A stretch of DNA of 64,000 bases from Quercus robur (GCF_932294415.1 NC_065536.1:18535974-18599973), one strand, 5' to 3'. Shown: positions 18,683 through 29,887, counted from the stretch's first letter. Numbers and translations are program-made. The notes: generated by a model not told the origin, from the letters alone.

Positions 18683-20512
18683 TTAGTGGTTGGAATGACT
18701 GCTCGTTGTGCTCGTTGAATCAAACTTTCTGTTTGATGATCTCATTGACTGGTAGAGCTTGATAAACCAGGGGTCATGGCCATTGTGTTTCAAGTGTGAA
18801 GATGAGTGTTGAAATTGATAATTTACTGGGACACTCATTCCATCTGTCAACTCCATTTGCTTACTTTTCTGCCTCGTTCTCCCATTTGGGCGTTGCTTTG
18901 GTTCACTCTGTGACCTGGCTTTAGCCCTTGAAGATTCTGTGTTAGCCATGTAACTTGGTAAGAATGGATAGTCATGTGACACATGACCTATAAAATCAGC
19001 TTGTTGAAAAGTGAAAGAGGCTTGTGTTGGGTCCCCATATGGATCTTCTCACTTTGAGATTGAATGATGTCCAGAATAATATGTTGTGAAACCCTGTTCT
19101 ATCCTCTCACTTTGTGAAAGATTCAGATAGCCACTTTTGCTCTTTGAAACTCCCCAAATTTCATTGAGATTCTTATCGAATTTTTCCTACACAAAGAAGG
19201 CCATATGAGAAACAGTGACTGAAAATTTCAGATCATAGCCTTCTGTTACAGGGCAGCAGGTAATGAGCTTCCCTGGAGCTTAGCATTTGTTTAGTTTGCT
19301 TAGAAGAAAATGAAATTGGGACCTAGAAGGATTTTTTTCTTTTTAATTCCAAACAAATAAACTCTTGTATGCAAAGCCATAAAAATTTCCATCCTTGTTT
19401 GGTTGTGTTTTCTTATCCCTAGTCTTGCCAGAAAACCAGAAGGAATAGTAGACATTATTCTTTTTTTAAACCTTTCCTCTTTGATTTATGAAGTAACATG
19501 TCATGGGAAAAATGCTAAAACTGCACACAAAATAAGACTCACTTTATGCATTCTTCTGGATCCATTGTCCTGAGTGAAATTCCTGTGAATGGGCGGTTGC
19601 CTTTTGACAGCAGGATGTGCTTCCTCTGCCATCTGGATTCTCTGAACTCGAGCTCTAACTTGAATAGCCATCATTGCATGCATGCGCCGCATAATAGCAC
19701 TTGTTTGTTTCCTTACAAGATGACCCTTAACTAGTGCCTGTAACTTGACAAGTCCCTTTAAGCTTGCAGTGCTCTCCTTGCCTGAAACAACATAGGCAGA
19801 TCATGAAAACGAACATAGCAATTCCCATTTTTATATTCAGTAAGTTATTTCAGCATGGACGGTATAAATTTTATTTATGATGTCAAGCCAACATTAGGAT
19901 TAACTTGAGCTTTTATGCGCTGGAAATGTTGTTAGAATTGAAAAGATAAAGATTATGGGTGGAAGCTCATACCAAATAAGAGCGAAAGACAGCTTGAATC
20001 TTTGTAGCAGCTGCATTCTCAGCATCTTTAACTGCCATTGCCATGGCCCAATTCTGCTGTACCACAGATTCTGCATTGGCATGATTTTGCCGACCCTCAT
20101 CTTCTGCCATGGCCTGCATTGGAAGTTTGATGGTGTCAATTGAGTCAAGTGACTTAGAAACTTTATGGTTGTTAGCTGCTACTTTTCCCAAACTCCATCT
20201 TCTCTTCATTCTAGGTGTTCCTGGTTGACTCCTTGATTTGGTAGCCATGCACTCAGCAGAAAAAGAAAGATCATTCTTCTTGCATTTCTCCAATTTGTTA
20301 GTGTCAATAGAGTCAAGTGATATAGAAAATTTTTGGGATGCCTCTTTGTTAGCTGCCTTTCCCAAAGGCCATCTTTGCTTCACTTTAGAGATCCCTGGTT
20401 GGCTCCTTGATTTGGTATTCAAACACTCAATAGGAAAAGAAGTTTCATCATTGTATTTGTCCACCCTTTTGCCCACCAAAATGTTTCTAATCCATCTGCC
20501 TGCTTTTCCCAT
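18683..20512 (-). CDS. IQ67-domain (IQD) calmodulin-binding protein, possibly decaying
   Basis: Exons on the minus strand: 20512-19973, then 19776-19543 (or from 19781), then 19186-18683. IQD proteins bind calmodulin through the IQ67 region and act as scaffolds on microtubules and membranes (family knowledge). Exon 1 starts MGKAGRWIRNILVGK and ends with the IQ motif KIQAVFRSYL at the conserved phase-0 junction. Exon 2 continues LKGLVKLQALVKGHLVRKQ. Exon 3 carries the family tail with YMANTESSRAKARSQSEPKQR. Using the usual acceptor (exon from 19781), exon 2 is out of frame. A second AG 5 bases on restores the frame but replaces the conserved ARRAL helix by ESTAS. In exon 3 an in-frame TGA lies at 19051-19049, with homologous frame continuing to 18683. 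The product is therefore about 303 aa if translated, against about 425 without that stop. Residues 23-74 and 82-130 are duplicates. Sequence error, a young pseudogene or a truncated protein remain open. Confidence 0.8.
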
Positions 20513-20576
20513 CTGTGTGATTAGGTCTAAAGTCCCCAGCTGCTAAAGAATAAGGGAGTGATAAACACACATAGAT

Positions 20577-20587
20577 GTATATAGTAC
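20577..20587 (-). promoter_or_regulatory. Possible TATA box of the IQD gene
   Basis: On the minus strand this reads GTACTATATAC, 65-75 bp upstream of the IQD ATG at 20512. The spacing suits a short leader. It is a single motif with no other support. Confidence 0.35.
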
Positions 20588-20589
20588 TT

Positions 20590-21854
20590 TGCTAATCTCC
20601 TCGTTACATAATTTGCAAGCTTGTTGACTTACATGGTTATACTATATTATAGAAGCCTGTTTAACACGACTCTTTCTCTAATGGATTCGTTTGTTATGTT
20701 ATTCTTTATAGGTCGTGGCCTGCCAAACCTTTTTATGATTAAGCCATTTGCCACTCTCAAGAAGACTCATGTAGAAGATACTTTTCTCTACATGGAGCTT
20801 TGTCAACTGCTCAAATATAAATATGTTGAGGTCTCAATCATGCCTAGGGTCGTATATCCTTTAATTGCAAGTCTTGGAATGATTAGTGGACTTCCTCAAT
20901 ATTTGTTTGTTCTCAAGGTCTACATCTTTATCTTGAAATGATTAATTATCACGTAAGTTGCTGAAGTTCTGTTCCTTTTGAAGGCCTTATATGGGCACCA
21001 AGGGTTGTAAATATTTTTGAGTGCAGTTGAAGTTATTAATTATTAATCACCACATTAACTGTTTGAGTTCTTGTTTCCTTATGAGGCTTTACCCGAGTGC
21101 CAAGAGGCGTCGGTAGATATGATATCCTTGGTTTTACCAAGAAAGATTACAAGAACTATTTACGAAAGATACGAGTTGCTAGCTTGAAAAGATATTTTAA
21201 TCATCAATTAAAGGAAAATCCTTCATATTTTTATGTTTGTTCAGTTGGATAGTGAGGGGTTGAATATTATTACCTTCTGGGCTGATATAAGGATGATCAT
21301 TGACTAGAGATTTGGTGATATAATAGCATTTGATACAACAAATAACACAGACAGAAGGCCACTTGGTACATTTTTGGGATTCAATCACTGTAGAGAAATT
21401 GTTATATTTGGATGAGGAGTGTTTATACAATGAAAAAAGTGATGAAATAGTGAGATATACAATGACTTTACTTCAAATTGTCCTAGTGCATTTATTCAAG
21501 TTATCAGTGTCACCCACGTTATGGTGAGAATAAACTTTATGGATTTCAGCTTAACAATATCATATCAATTACTAAGTCTTGTAATTATAACTTGAGGTGG
21601 GATCTAATCACTCAAACACACGTGTATACGTTAACATAAAATATTCCGAGTAACCCTAGGAATTGGCATGGAATAATAGTTTTATTATGGTTATGATACC
21701 AACTGGAACTAGAAAGACAAAGACTACAAGACAGCATATTAGCAACAAAAAGGGCAATGACTACTAGACAGCACTTTATACAATTTGAGGGAACTAGTCA
21801 AATTTCTATTCTTGTCACACCTTTTAACTTCAACAAATAAAGCTGTCTATACAC
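20590..21854. other. Intergenic, no gene recognised
   Basis: A 106-codon plus-strand frame at 20621-20941 has a mixed composition but no domain or homolog I recognise, and no splice context was found for it. It may be a remnant of an old element. Confidence 0.4.
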
Positions 21855-21960
21855 CACCAGTTTAGTTGCCTGAGTGGTACCCGATACCTTCTGTGTCCAC
21901 TTACTCGGGAGTTCGAGTTCTCGCAATAACAAATTACCAGCAAAAAAACAAAAAAAAAGC
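21855..21960 (+). mobile_element. tRNA-derived SINE remnant
   Basis: TTTAGTTGCCTGAGTGGTAC at 21861-21880 fits a pol III A box, and GAGTTCGAGTTCT at about 21909-21921 fits a B box. An A-rich tail with AAAAAAACAAAAAAAA follows near 21950. Spacing and order match tRNA-derived SINEs. It is short, so probably 3'-truncated. Confidence 0.5.
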
Positions 21961-21984
21961 TGTCTATAATCTATATATAAAAAA

Positions 21985-22210
21985 AAAAAAGCTACAAATT
22001 GCTCGCTTTGGTGCGAGGCTTGCCGCATCATGATTCGTGCATGGTATAGGCCAATTTGGTACATTTTTCAAGAAAACAGGGAATTTAGACAGGAGTGACA
22101 GAATTCATAGGGCCACGCGCTACTCATGTGCTCAAAGGGAGACTTCCTAGGTTGGATAGAATATCTTATAGTCATGGCCTCATGGGTAAAATGTATTAAA
22201 TATTATATTT
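21985..22210 (+). repeat. Copy A1 of a duplicated block (partner at 26528-26750)
   Basis: Starting AAGCTACAAATTGCTC and running to GGGTAAAATGTATTAAA, this segment matches 26528-26750 in the same orientation throughout with scattered differences and small indels. Together with segments B (24680-24963 and 26815-26995) and C (26424-26525 and 26990-27085) it shows an old direct duplication of one block. Confidence 0.8.
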
Positions 22211-22215
22211 TGGGT

Positions 22216-22368
22216 TTTCCTAACGTATGCCCCGTTAGTAAATTATTTTATAAAATTTTTTATGTAAAAATAAAAAAATGATTAATTTTTTTTAGAGTTT
22301 TTTAATTATCAATAAAAACTTTTTTAAAATGAATGATTAATGTATGTCTTAGGGCACATATTAACTTG
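22216..22368. mobile_element. MITE with TAACGTATGCCC-type ends
   Basis: The left end, CCTAACGTATGCCCCGTTAG, pairs with the reverse complement of the right end, GTTAATATGTGCCCTAAG. About 150 bp of AT-rich interior. The ends resemble those of the larger structure at 22381-23795, so both may be one family. It lies directly after repeat copy A1 and is absent after copy A2. Confidence 0.5.
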
Positions 22369-22380
22369 ATCATTATTTTT

Positions 22381-23795
22381 AAGGGAAATGTTAATCAATG
22401 TCCTAAGGATATTGATTTAGGAGCTATTTTTAGAAAACATTTTATTAGGAGAATGATAAAATAATAAATATTGTTGATAACTTTTTAAAATTTCCATGAA
22501 AGTGGTATTAAAATTTTCCTATTATAATTTATTAACAATTTTCTTAAGATTTCGTTTGGGAGTTCATAAGGGAATGAAATGTATTTAAGTGAGGGAAATA
22601 AATGGAAAAGAATGGAATGAAATAAAATTAAGTAACCTTGATTGGATGTCTTAAAATAAAGGAATGGAAATGAATAGAATGTAACTAATTTTGTTTGGAA
22701 GTAACATAGAGGGAATGACATGGAATAATTTTATAACAATATTACTATTAGACCCCTCTTTTAAAATGAAGGGTTGAATATATAGGGGTATTTTGGAAGT
22801 TTTAGTAAAAAATTCATCAAATCTAATTTCATTCATTTCCATTACTCCCAATTTTAGGGGGAATGCAAATTTGAGGTTTTAAAGAAATAGAGAGGAATGT
22901 GTGTTCCCTCCTACTTATTCCATTCCATCTCACTTAAACTTCCAAATAAGGGAATTGACTTTCTATTCCCTCCATTAAAACTCTCAAATAAGGGAAGAGA
23001 AGAATATTATAAAATTATTCTTTTCATTTATTTTTATAAGGACTAGATTTGAGTCCCTAACCCAAAAGATGGATGGACTTAGTCCCAAATAACCTAAAAC
23101 AATGAATTTGTAGAGAGTGGGTTGGAAAACTGGGTTTTAGTGAATCAGACAATAAGGAAAGTAGATCTTGAGGACAAGAGAATGAAGATAGACAAGTTTA
23201 AACTAAAGAAAACCGCTATCGGCATAGTCCAAGGAGATCAGTTCTTATATATTTCTCTCAAGATTGATTACAAGCTCAGTTTTTGATTGCTACAGTAATT
23301 TTCTCTCTAATTCTCGATCCCCCCCTTCCATGGAGGGTCTCTTCCATTATATAGTTCTCTTTAGATGATCTTGGCCCTCCACTTGTTGATCAACCAAGTC
23401 ACTACTTGAGTGTTTATCCCATCGGACACCCTTTTAGCCCCTTTGTGCGTTGGGGCAGCTAGTGCAGAATTATTCAGGGATCTTCTACACATTAATGCAG
23501 TCAGAAAGTTAGTTGCAGAGCATTTAATGCGGTGGTAGCAGCTTTCCCTTGAGATATTTCATGACCTCCCTCTATCCTGTTCTTTCTGGATACTTATCCA
23601 CATCAATGGAGTAGTCCAGACCGTTGCCCCTGGTGTCAGGCCGCCCCTTATGACTATTCATGTCCTCGGATTGGGCCCCTAGCCCAATATATATGTAGAT
23701 GTGCATTCCTAGGCCTACCATCCCTACAATTTCCATTCCATTCCATTCCATTCCCTCTTCCTAAAAGAGGGTTAAGGACATCCGTTAACGTGATC
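22381..23795. mobile_element. Nested MITE complex interrupted by a solo LTR
   Basis: The outer ends AAATGTTAATCAATGTCCTA (22387) and GACATCCGTTAACGTG (about 23778) are imperfect inverted repeats. Inside, 22553-22996 has its own inverted ends (GTTTGGGAGTT and AACTCTCAAATAAG) and many GGAATGAAATG-like words. A solo LTR at 23035-23728 follows, then a short ATTCC tandem repeat at 23729-23755. No coding capacity. I infer an older element with younger insertions; exact boundaries are uncertain. Confidence 0.4.
23035..23728. mobile_element. Solo LTR (fossil LTR retrotransposon)
   Basis: About 694 bp, beginning TATAAGGACTAG (the usual TG end looks altered) and ending CCCTACA. Flanking pentamers at 23030-23034 and 23729-23733 agree at four of five positions. 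It is far more GC-rich than its surroundings. Near its left end it shares TTTGTAGAGAGTGGGTT with the next solo LTR, so the two are related. No internal coding region remains. The superfamily is not provable from the LTR alone; Gypsy-like is a guess. The imperfect duplication suggests an old insertion. Confidence 0.65.
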
Positions 23796-23844
23796 CTATT
23801 TTTAATATTAATTAGTATAAGTGTTTGTGGGGTATGGGGTATGG

Positions 23845-23940
23845 GGGGCTAAGAGCCAAGGTTCAAATCTTCAAGAGAGAGCTTCACACACATATACACT
23901 TAAATTAGGTTAGAGTAGAATTTTTATCTTGTATAAATAT
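23845..23940 (+). mobile_element. SINE remnant
   Basis: AAGGTTCAAATCTTC at about 23859 fits a pol III B box. It is followed by a conserved-looking tail (CACACACATATACACTTA and TTAGAGTAGAATT) ending TCTTGTATAAATA, which then runs into the TA repeat. The A box is poorly preserved. Called from B box and tail layout only. Confidence 0.4.
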
Positions 23941-23957
23941 ATATATATATATATATA

Positions 23958-24640
23958 TGTAAGGACACGATTTTTAACGGCCCAAAGATGATTTTGGGCT
24001 CGTATGTAAAGAGCCCGAACAATATGATTTGTAGAGAGTGGGTTTGGAAAGGCCTGCCCTTGGGCGCTGGGCATTGGTTTGGTCCTGCTTTCATGAGAAC
24101 TCATACAGAGATAGGTTTGGATTGTATAGCTGAGCCTTACATCGATGTAGTTCGAAAGGTTTGACTCATCGGAATTAGTCCGAGGAGTATTATATTCTCA
24201 CCATTCTTCCTCCTTTTTCTCCTCCTTTTTTCGGGGCCTCCCCCTCCTCTTTTTAGCTCTCTTTTCCCTTTTATACTAGTATTCACTTCCCCTTCTTCAT
24301 CTACGTGTCAGTTTCTCCTTATTTGGGGTGACTACTCGTCCTATCAATCCATACGTCAGAGTGGTTGGGAAAAGCTGGATAGCATGGTATGGAGTATGGG
24401 CTTGTCAGGCGCTGGGCTCCACATTATGGTGTTGGCAGCTTTCTCGTTTGTACTGCTCTTGTACTGAGTTTGTCCTTTTCTTCAGACGCTTTGTGAGGTG
24501 TTGAGCGTGAGATCGTCCTCGGCCACATTCTTGGGCCATTAAGGGGCTTTCATCATACGTCCTCGGCAGTAGAGCTCCTCGGCTTGGGCCTTGGGCCTTT
24601 AATGTGAAGTGGGCTGGGATTTCGAATTTCAGGCCCCACA
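23958..24640 (+). mobile_element. Solo LTR inside a (TA)n microsatellite
   Basis: 683 bp beginning TGTAAGGACACG and ending GGCCCCACA, so it has TG...CA ends. It sits between two TA runs (about 23937-23957 and 24641-24663), with ATATA immediately on both sides as the expected 5-bp target duplication, though in a TA repeat that match is weak evidence. The inside is GC-rich and contains no ORF of note. The well-kept ends suggest it is younger than its neighbour at 23035. Orientation is inferred from the TGTAAGGAC start. Confidence 0.65.
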
Positions 24641-24679
24641 ATATATATATATATATATATATAATTAAGTTGACATGGT

Positions 24680-24963
24680 ATTAATTATTTTTTAGTTGTG
24701 TTTTAAAAATATGATTTCAACACTTAAAATTTGAGCTTTCAAAACAAGAGTTCGACAAAAAATTTTAAATGAAATTTTGTTTTGAAATCACAATTTCAAC
24801 TTAAAGATCATGTTTCTAAAACACAATTTAAAAAAAGGAAAAAAAAAAATAGATTTCAAAAAATTTCAAATCAATGCCAATTTAAATAATTTTTATTAAA
24901 TAATTTTTTTTTTTTTTGTAAATTTTGCTTGGGTTCATGGGTACATTTTTCCTAACTTAAGGT
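24680..24963 (+). repeat. Copy B1 of the duplicated block
   Basis: From TAGTTGTGTTTTAAAAA to AATTTTGCTTGGGTTCATGG and CTTAAGGT it parallels 26815-27000. The break at 24963 is exactly where the hAT-like element begins; the matching continuation (segment C1) resumes at 26424. Confidence 0.7.
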
Positions 24964-26423
24964 TAGGGACAAAACTAGAATTCGAACTAAGGGGCCAAAG
25001 TTTTGTGTCTAAGGATTTTTTAAAATTAGGTTAGAACTTAGAAGTAGGCATTTGTAATTTTTTTTCTTTTGAAAAAATTTAAATATTGTAGTTGATTTTT
25101 CCATAATTTTCAAACTATATTTATTAAAGAGATTTATCATGGTTTTTAAAATCAAATTGGATAAAGAACCAAAAAAGAGAGTTGTTTTATGTTTTTTGGT
25201 CTGACCAAGATATACCGATCGATGATCGAATTGAATCAAAGACATCATAAATATTATAAGCATTTAATTAATATTATAAATGCATAAATATTTGACTTTA
25301 TTCTTTACACATTAAAAATTTTAGATCAATTTATTTGTTCTATTCAAATTATTCTATACACAATTCTTGATAATGCTATATTCTATCAATAACAATAGGT
25401 CAAAATTTAAACCCATGTCAACTACTAAATTTATACAACCACAAAATAATGGCTAATTAACGATGAAGCATTAATGTTTAGCAAAAAAAAAAAAAAAAAA
25501 ACGGTGAGATCTATTGGTGAAATATCTAAGAGGTGAGATTCTTTTCAAATGTTGCAATTTTGAAAAAATAAATTGGGCAAGTTGTTTGAATAAATAAATA
25601 AATAATTTTCCATCAATTTAACAAGAGTCAGAAATAAACTTTTTTACTATCATTTTAGCAATAGAAAAAAAATGCCACAACTTATGTTAAAAAGAAAAAA
25701 CAAAAGACAACTTAATAAAACAAAATAATACACTCCACAACAATCAGAGAGAGAGAGAGAGAGAGAGAGCATGCCTTAGCCGATTTCAATTCGTGTGTGA
25801 GTTTGGACAGTGGAACGAACTGACGAGTTGGAGACACCAACCCAAGCTGCTAGAACAATAAAGGGTGTGTGGAGTGTTCAATGGTAGAGACGGTGATTGG
25901 GTGTTTGTGGAGTGAAGCCGTGGAGGAAGGGATGAGAGTTGAGTGAGATAGAGACCTCTTGACTAGGAGAAAAATTGGGAAAAAATTCAATGGGGTATTG
26001 AAATTTATTTTTTGGTGGAAAGGGGTTTTGAAATTTATTTTGGTATGGATTTGTGATTTGTAATTGTCTTGTTAGTATTTTATTTTTGTTATTGACCGGA
26101 TTTTTTATTTTTTTAGTTGGTATTTTTGCTTTGTCTAATGGTTTTTCTTGTTATCTAGAATTCTAGATATATGAATTATTTTTTTGATATGTTGGTTAGT
26201 CTAAAGGTTTTTTTATCTATTTTTAATGTTTTTGGGCACTTGGACAGAAGGGATGCCAGATAATATTTTTGGGTTTTATGGGTCACTATTATGTAAACCT
26301 TTTTAGGGGGGAGGGGCAAGAATATAAATTTCAGGGGCAAATTTTAAAAAATTTGTAGAGATATATATACTATTTATAATTTTTCAAAAATCTTGGGGGA
26401 GCCCTAAGCTATGTCCGTCCCTG
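24964..26423. mobile_element. hAT-like non-autonomous DNA transposon
   Basis: About 1.46 kb with ends TAGGGACAAAACTAG and, read on the other strand, CAGGGACGGACATAG. These are short inverted repeats of the YAGGG type seen in hAT elements. It is flanked by CTTAAGGT (24956-24963) and CTTAAGGC (26424-26431), an 8-bp duplication with one difference. The second copy of the host block holds the uninterrupted sequence near 26990, giving an empty-site comparison. Inside are a (GA)n run at 25745-25770 and short frames but no transposase I can recognise. Confidence 0.65.
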
Positions 26424-27090
26424 CTTAAGGCTGTCCCAATCTTGCATGATCGAACCGCGATACATGCAAGGAAAGAAATGTCAGATTGTGTACCATATGT
26501 TTTGATGGAGGGAAAAGATAAGGAAAAATAAGCTACAAATTGCTCTGGTTTGGTACAAGGCTTGCCGCATCATGCGTGGCATAGGCCATTTTGGGCACAT
26601 TTTTCAAGAAAATTTGGAATTTAATCAGGGGTGAGAGAAACTATAGGGCCATGTGCTACTCATGTGGCCAGGAGAAGACTTTCTGGGTTGAATAGAATAT
26701 CTTTAAGTTGGGCTTCTGGGTAAAATTTATAAAGTATTATATATTTAAAATTAATTTTTATTTTTAGAATACTAAGTATTTTGACACTATTTCAAAGTTA
26801 TTTAAATATCCAATATTTTTTTAATTGTGTTTTAAAAACAAGATTTCAATACTTAAAAATTGTGTGAGAGAAAAAAGAAAAAAGGTTTAAATTCTCAAAA
26901 ATTTCAAAACGATGCCAATTTAAATAATAATAATTAAAATAATATTATTTTTGTAAATTTTGCATGGGTTCATGGAAACAACTTGCCTAGCTTAAGGTTG
27001 TTCCAATCTTGCACAATCGAACACGATTCATGCTAGGAAAGAAATGTAAAATTGTATACAATGCATTTGGATGGAGGGAGAGGATAGGGG
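26424..27090 (+). repeat. Segments C1, A2, B2 and C2 of the duplicated block
   Basis: 26424-26525 (C1) and 26990-27085 (C2) are copies of one another (CTTAAGG, then CAATCTTGCA, AGGAAAGAAATGT and TTTTGATGGAGGG-like words). Between them 26528-26750 (A2) and 26815-26995 (B2) match A1 and B1. The order A-B-C, A-B-C shows a tandem duplication whose first copy was later expanded by insertions. No coding content. Confidence 0.7.
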
Positions 27091-28895
27091 ATTAAAGGAA
27101 AAATGATGAGGAAAGTTTAATGAACCTTATTTGGAAGATTTTAAAGGAGGGAGAAAGGTTTGAGGTGATTTGGAGGGTATCTTTCCCTTCTAAACCCTTC
27201 AATTTATTAACCTAAGTGGGGGAATTGGGATGCGGAGGGGAGGGTTGCCCGTATATTAATAAAATTTAAAGTGTCAATTTGTCTTTATAATGTCAATTTA
27301 TATCTATTTATTCAAAATTTGCTAATACTAATTATAATCTATACTATATATAAGATGATTCCCTTCTTTTAACTGGATTTTTATATGGTTAAAAAATATC
27401 TCATTAATGAAGGATAATTTTATTTAGAAATAGGGTCATAAATATCAAATAATAAATTTCATTTTAAATTCAAAAAGAGAATTCTTAAAATTTATGATTT
27501 TTTTTTTCTGTTCAAAAAAGAAATTATAATTACTGCTTATCTCTAAAGTTTATTATTTTTATTTGTTTGAAAAAAAATATTTCAAAATTATAATAGAATC
27601 AAATTATTAACCTTTATCCAAAAATATAAAAAAATCTCTGAGCATGTGCTCAGAGGCTAGTTGTTTATATGACCATTCCCCTTCTCTCTTCCCCCCTTAC
27701 TTAATTTTTTAAACATGCACAAATAGGAGGCATATTTATTTCCCTTTCTCTTGCTTAATTTTTAAAACATCCAAATAAGAGGAATCCTCTCCTGTCATTG
27801 TCTTCTCCCTACTCATTATTCTCCTTTCACTTTAAACTTTCAAACGTATTGATAGTATGTGTCATCTCTCTCTTTCTCTCCAAAGATAATAACAAAAAAT
27901 GGATGCACAATTGCAAATGACAAGCTTGGAACATGCATCTCTGAAAAATTCTTCAAATCTATTTTCACTTTTCAAATACAATACTCCTAAACCAACTCTC
28001 TATTCCATTTAAATATTCTTCTCGTTTCTTGCTTGAGTGTGTGTGATAGATAGAAGAACATATAAAATAATGAGAAATATGTTGTTAATGTAACAATGGC
28101 TAGCCACATTTGACTTTGCCATTATGCTTTTTTATATAATAATTAGATTCTATTTAGCAAGTTGGAAAAGAGTTTTGGAGAAAAGCTAGGTGAATTTAGG
28201 GGGATAAAAGGGATAGAATAGTTGTTGGAGATCCTCCTAGAGTTATCATGGTATCCATGAAATAAAATAAAAAATGATTCGAACCATATAGTTAAGAGAA
28301 ACCATGAACTAGGCCCGCATAGAAATATGCTATTGACACACCAACCTAAAGCGGATTTCGGGCCGAGCTCAGTAGAAGACCCCTTGGATCCTCTCAAAGG
28401 GTTTCCAACTGCTAGGAATTCTTCAGTCGTGGGCCTAATTAAACCAATCCCCTCACACTTGTAGTTTGGTGAGCCCTTGTCTTGAGTCGCACTCACTTCT
28501 CAGCCAACCAAGCCCTCATTACTCTATAAACAACACATCCCCCTACTGACCAAGGTATTCCATCTTTAGCTACTGTTTCCTGGTTATTTTACATAATCAA
28601 TTCCCTTATATTAACTTAACCATCAGAGCACCTTTGGTCAACCTTCTTGGTTAGCCTTGGTTATGCTGAAAGTTTTTTCTTCTTTTGGTAGATATCTGGA
28701 CCTTTGGCTAGAAGCCTAGAACTATGTTCAGATTCACCAGGCATCTTTACTGTATATAGTTCCATCCTTCTCACATCACCCGCTTATAAAAATATACCTT
28801 TGACCCAATATCATTAACAGTAACATTAGAATTGTCAAATTTTAGTAAAGCCATTATTAAAGATATTAAGGCCCAAGGCCCAATCATGGTCCTAC
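27091..28895. other. AT-rich intergenic with a decayed inverted-repeat element
   Basis: About 27115-27250 (TTATTTGGAAG... with AAAGGAGGGAG words) and about 27660-27850 (CCCTTCTCTCTTCC... with AAACTTTCAAACG) look like the two arms of a decayed MITE similar to that at 22553-22996. The block 28270-28560 is richer in GC and may be an LTR piece, but no boundaries or frames support it. No gene recognised. Confidence 0.35.
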
Positions 28896-28899
28896 TTGA

Positions 28900-29092
28900 A
28901 TTGTAAGTGTTGTAACCTTGTATTTTTAGAATTAGCCTACCATAAATACCCGCAATGGATTCATTATAATATATGGAGTTTAATAATAAAGATATAGGTA
29001 TGTCGATGTAAGCCATCAAGTCAAACCTTTTGCTTTGTTAGTCTACATTATTATTATTTTTTAATTATATTTTAACATGGTACTAAAAGCCA
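28900..29092 (+). mobile_element. Possible Copia-type LTR end and primer site (fossil)
   Basis: The stretch ending TTTTAACA at 29078 is directly followed by TGGTACTAAAAGCC, similar to the Met-tRNA primer site TGGTATCAGAGC of Copia elements. Upstream, ATAAATA-like and AATAATAAAG words would suit the R/U5 part of an LTR. No second LTR or coding region is seen, so it is a small, very old remnant if real. Confidence 0.35.
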
Positions 29093-29099
29093 AACAAAT

Positions 29100-29203
29100 C
29101 CTACCAACCATCACATATTTTCTTCTCTTCTCATAATTTTAAAAACATATATGTTTATTTATTTCCTCACAATACCAAGACAGTACTCAGTTACTTTCGC
29201 ACC

Positions 29204-29235
<32 letters not shown>

Positions 29236-29887
29236 CATAATTGGTCTACGGTCTACCTTTATTGGTAGGGAACTAATGGTGCAAGGATGTGGAAGTTGCT
29301 GGCCGGGGAGAAGCATTATCTAAAGGTGAAGAGGTCGATCGGGATGACTTCATAAGAAATTGGTGGATTACTTGGTTTGTGTGCTGAAAAGATGCAAAAA
29401 CAATTTGTGATCCCCACAGATGTACCTAGGGGTTTATTTAGCCACTAATGTTATGCTATATGTATGGTATTATTGCATGGTTTAGAGTCATGCTTCAGGG
29501 TTTATGGAAAATATATATATACATTGTTGAGCCTCTTTTTCTGCAGCTCCTATTTGTAGATACATGCACTAGTCTATTGTTTACATATATAGTGCAAGCG
29601 CTTTGCACCATGTGTTTTCGCCAAGTCTTCCACATACTTCATTTTATCTTATCTTCCATGCCTCCCTCCTTGTCGCACTAAACTCCTCATTATAAGAAAA
29701 AAAAAAATTCTGAAGAGCACCCTCAACGCCGTTAGAATATCCTGACTCATCACACGCTCATGTGGCCTCTATTAGTTGATATCCTTAAATTAGCTAGATC
29801 AAGATTCTCTTGATCTCATCATCATTGCGAGTCACTCTACAAGAGCATCAATCATAATTTATTCCTTATCCTGATAGAGCTATGTTA
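29100..29887. other. Intergenic, no gene recognised
   Basis: Contains a run of about 30 A at 29204-29234. A broken frame around 29270-29440 reads a little like a small conserved protein (FVIPTDVPRG), but there is no intact ORF. A 77-codon frame at 29448-29681 has no known similarity. Confidence 0.4.

Noticed and set aside
20621-20941. 106-codon ORF downstream of the IQD promoter
   Set aside because: No recognisable family, no supporting upstream signals; may be an old element piece.
28270-28560. GC-richer block that could be an LTR or gene piece
   Set aside because: No TG...CA ends, target duplication or coherent frame could be found.
29270-29440. Broken frame with FVIPTDVPRG, reminiscent of small auxin-response proteins
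   Set aside because: Stop codons inside, only a few matching residues by eye, no start or neighbouring family members.
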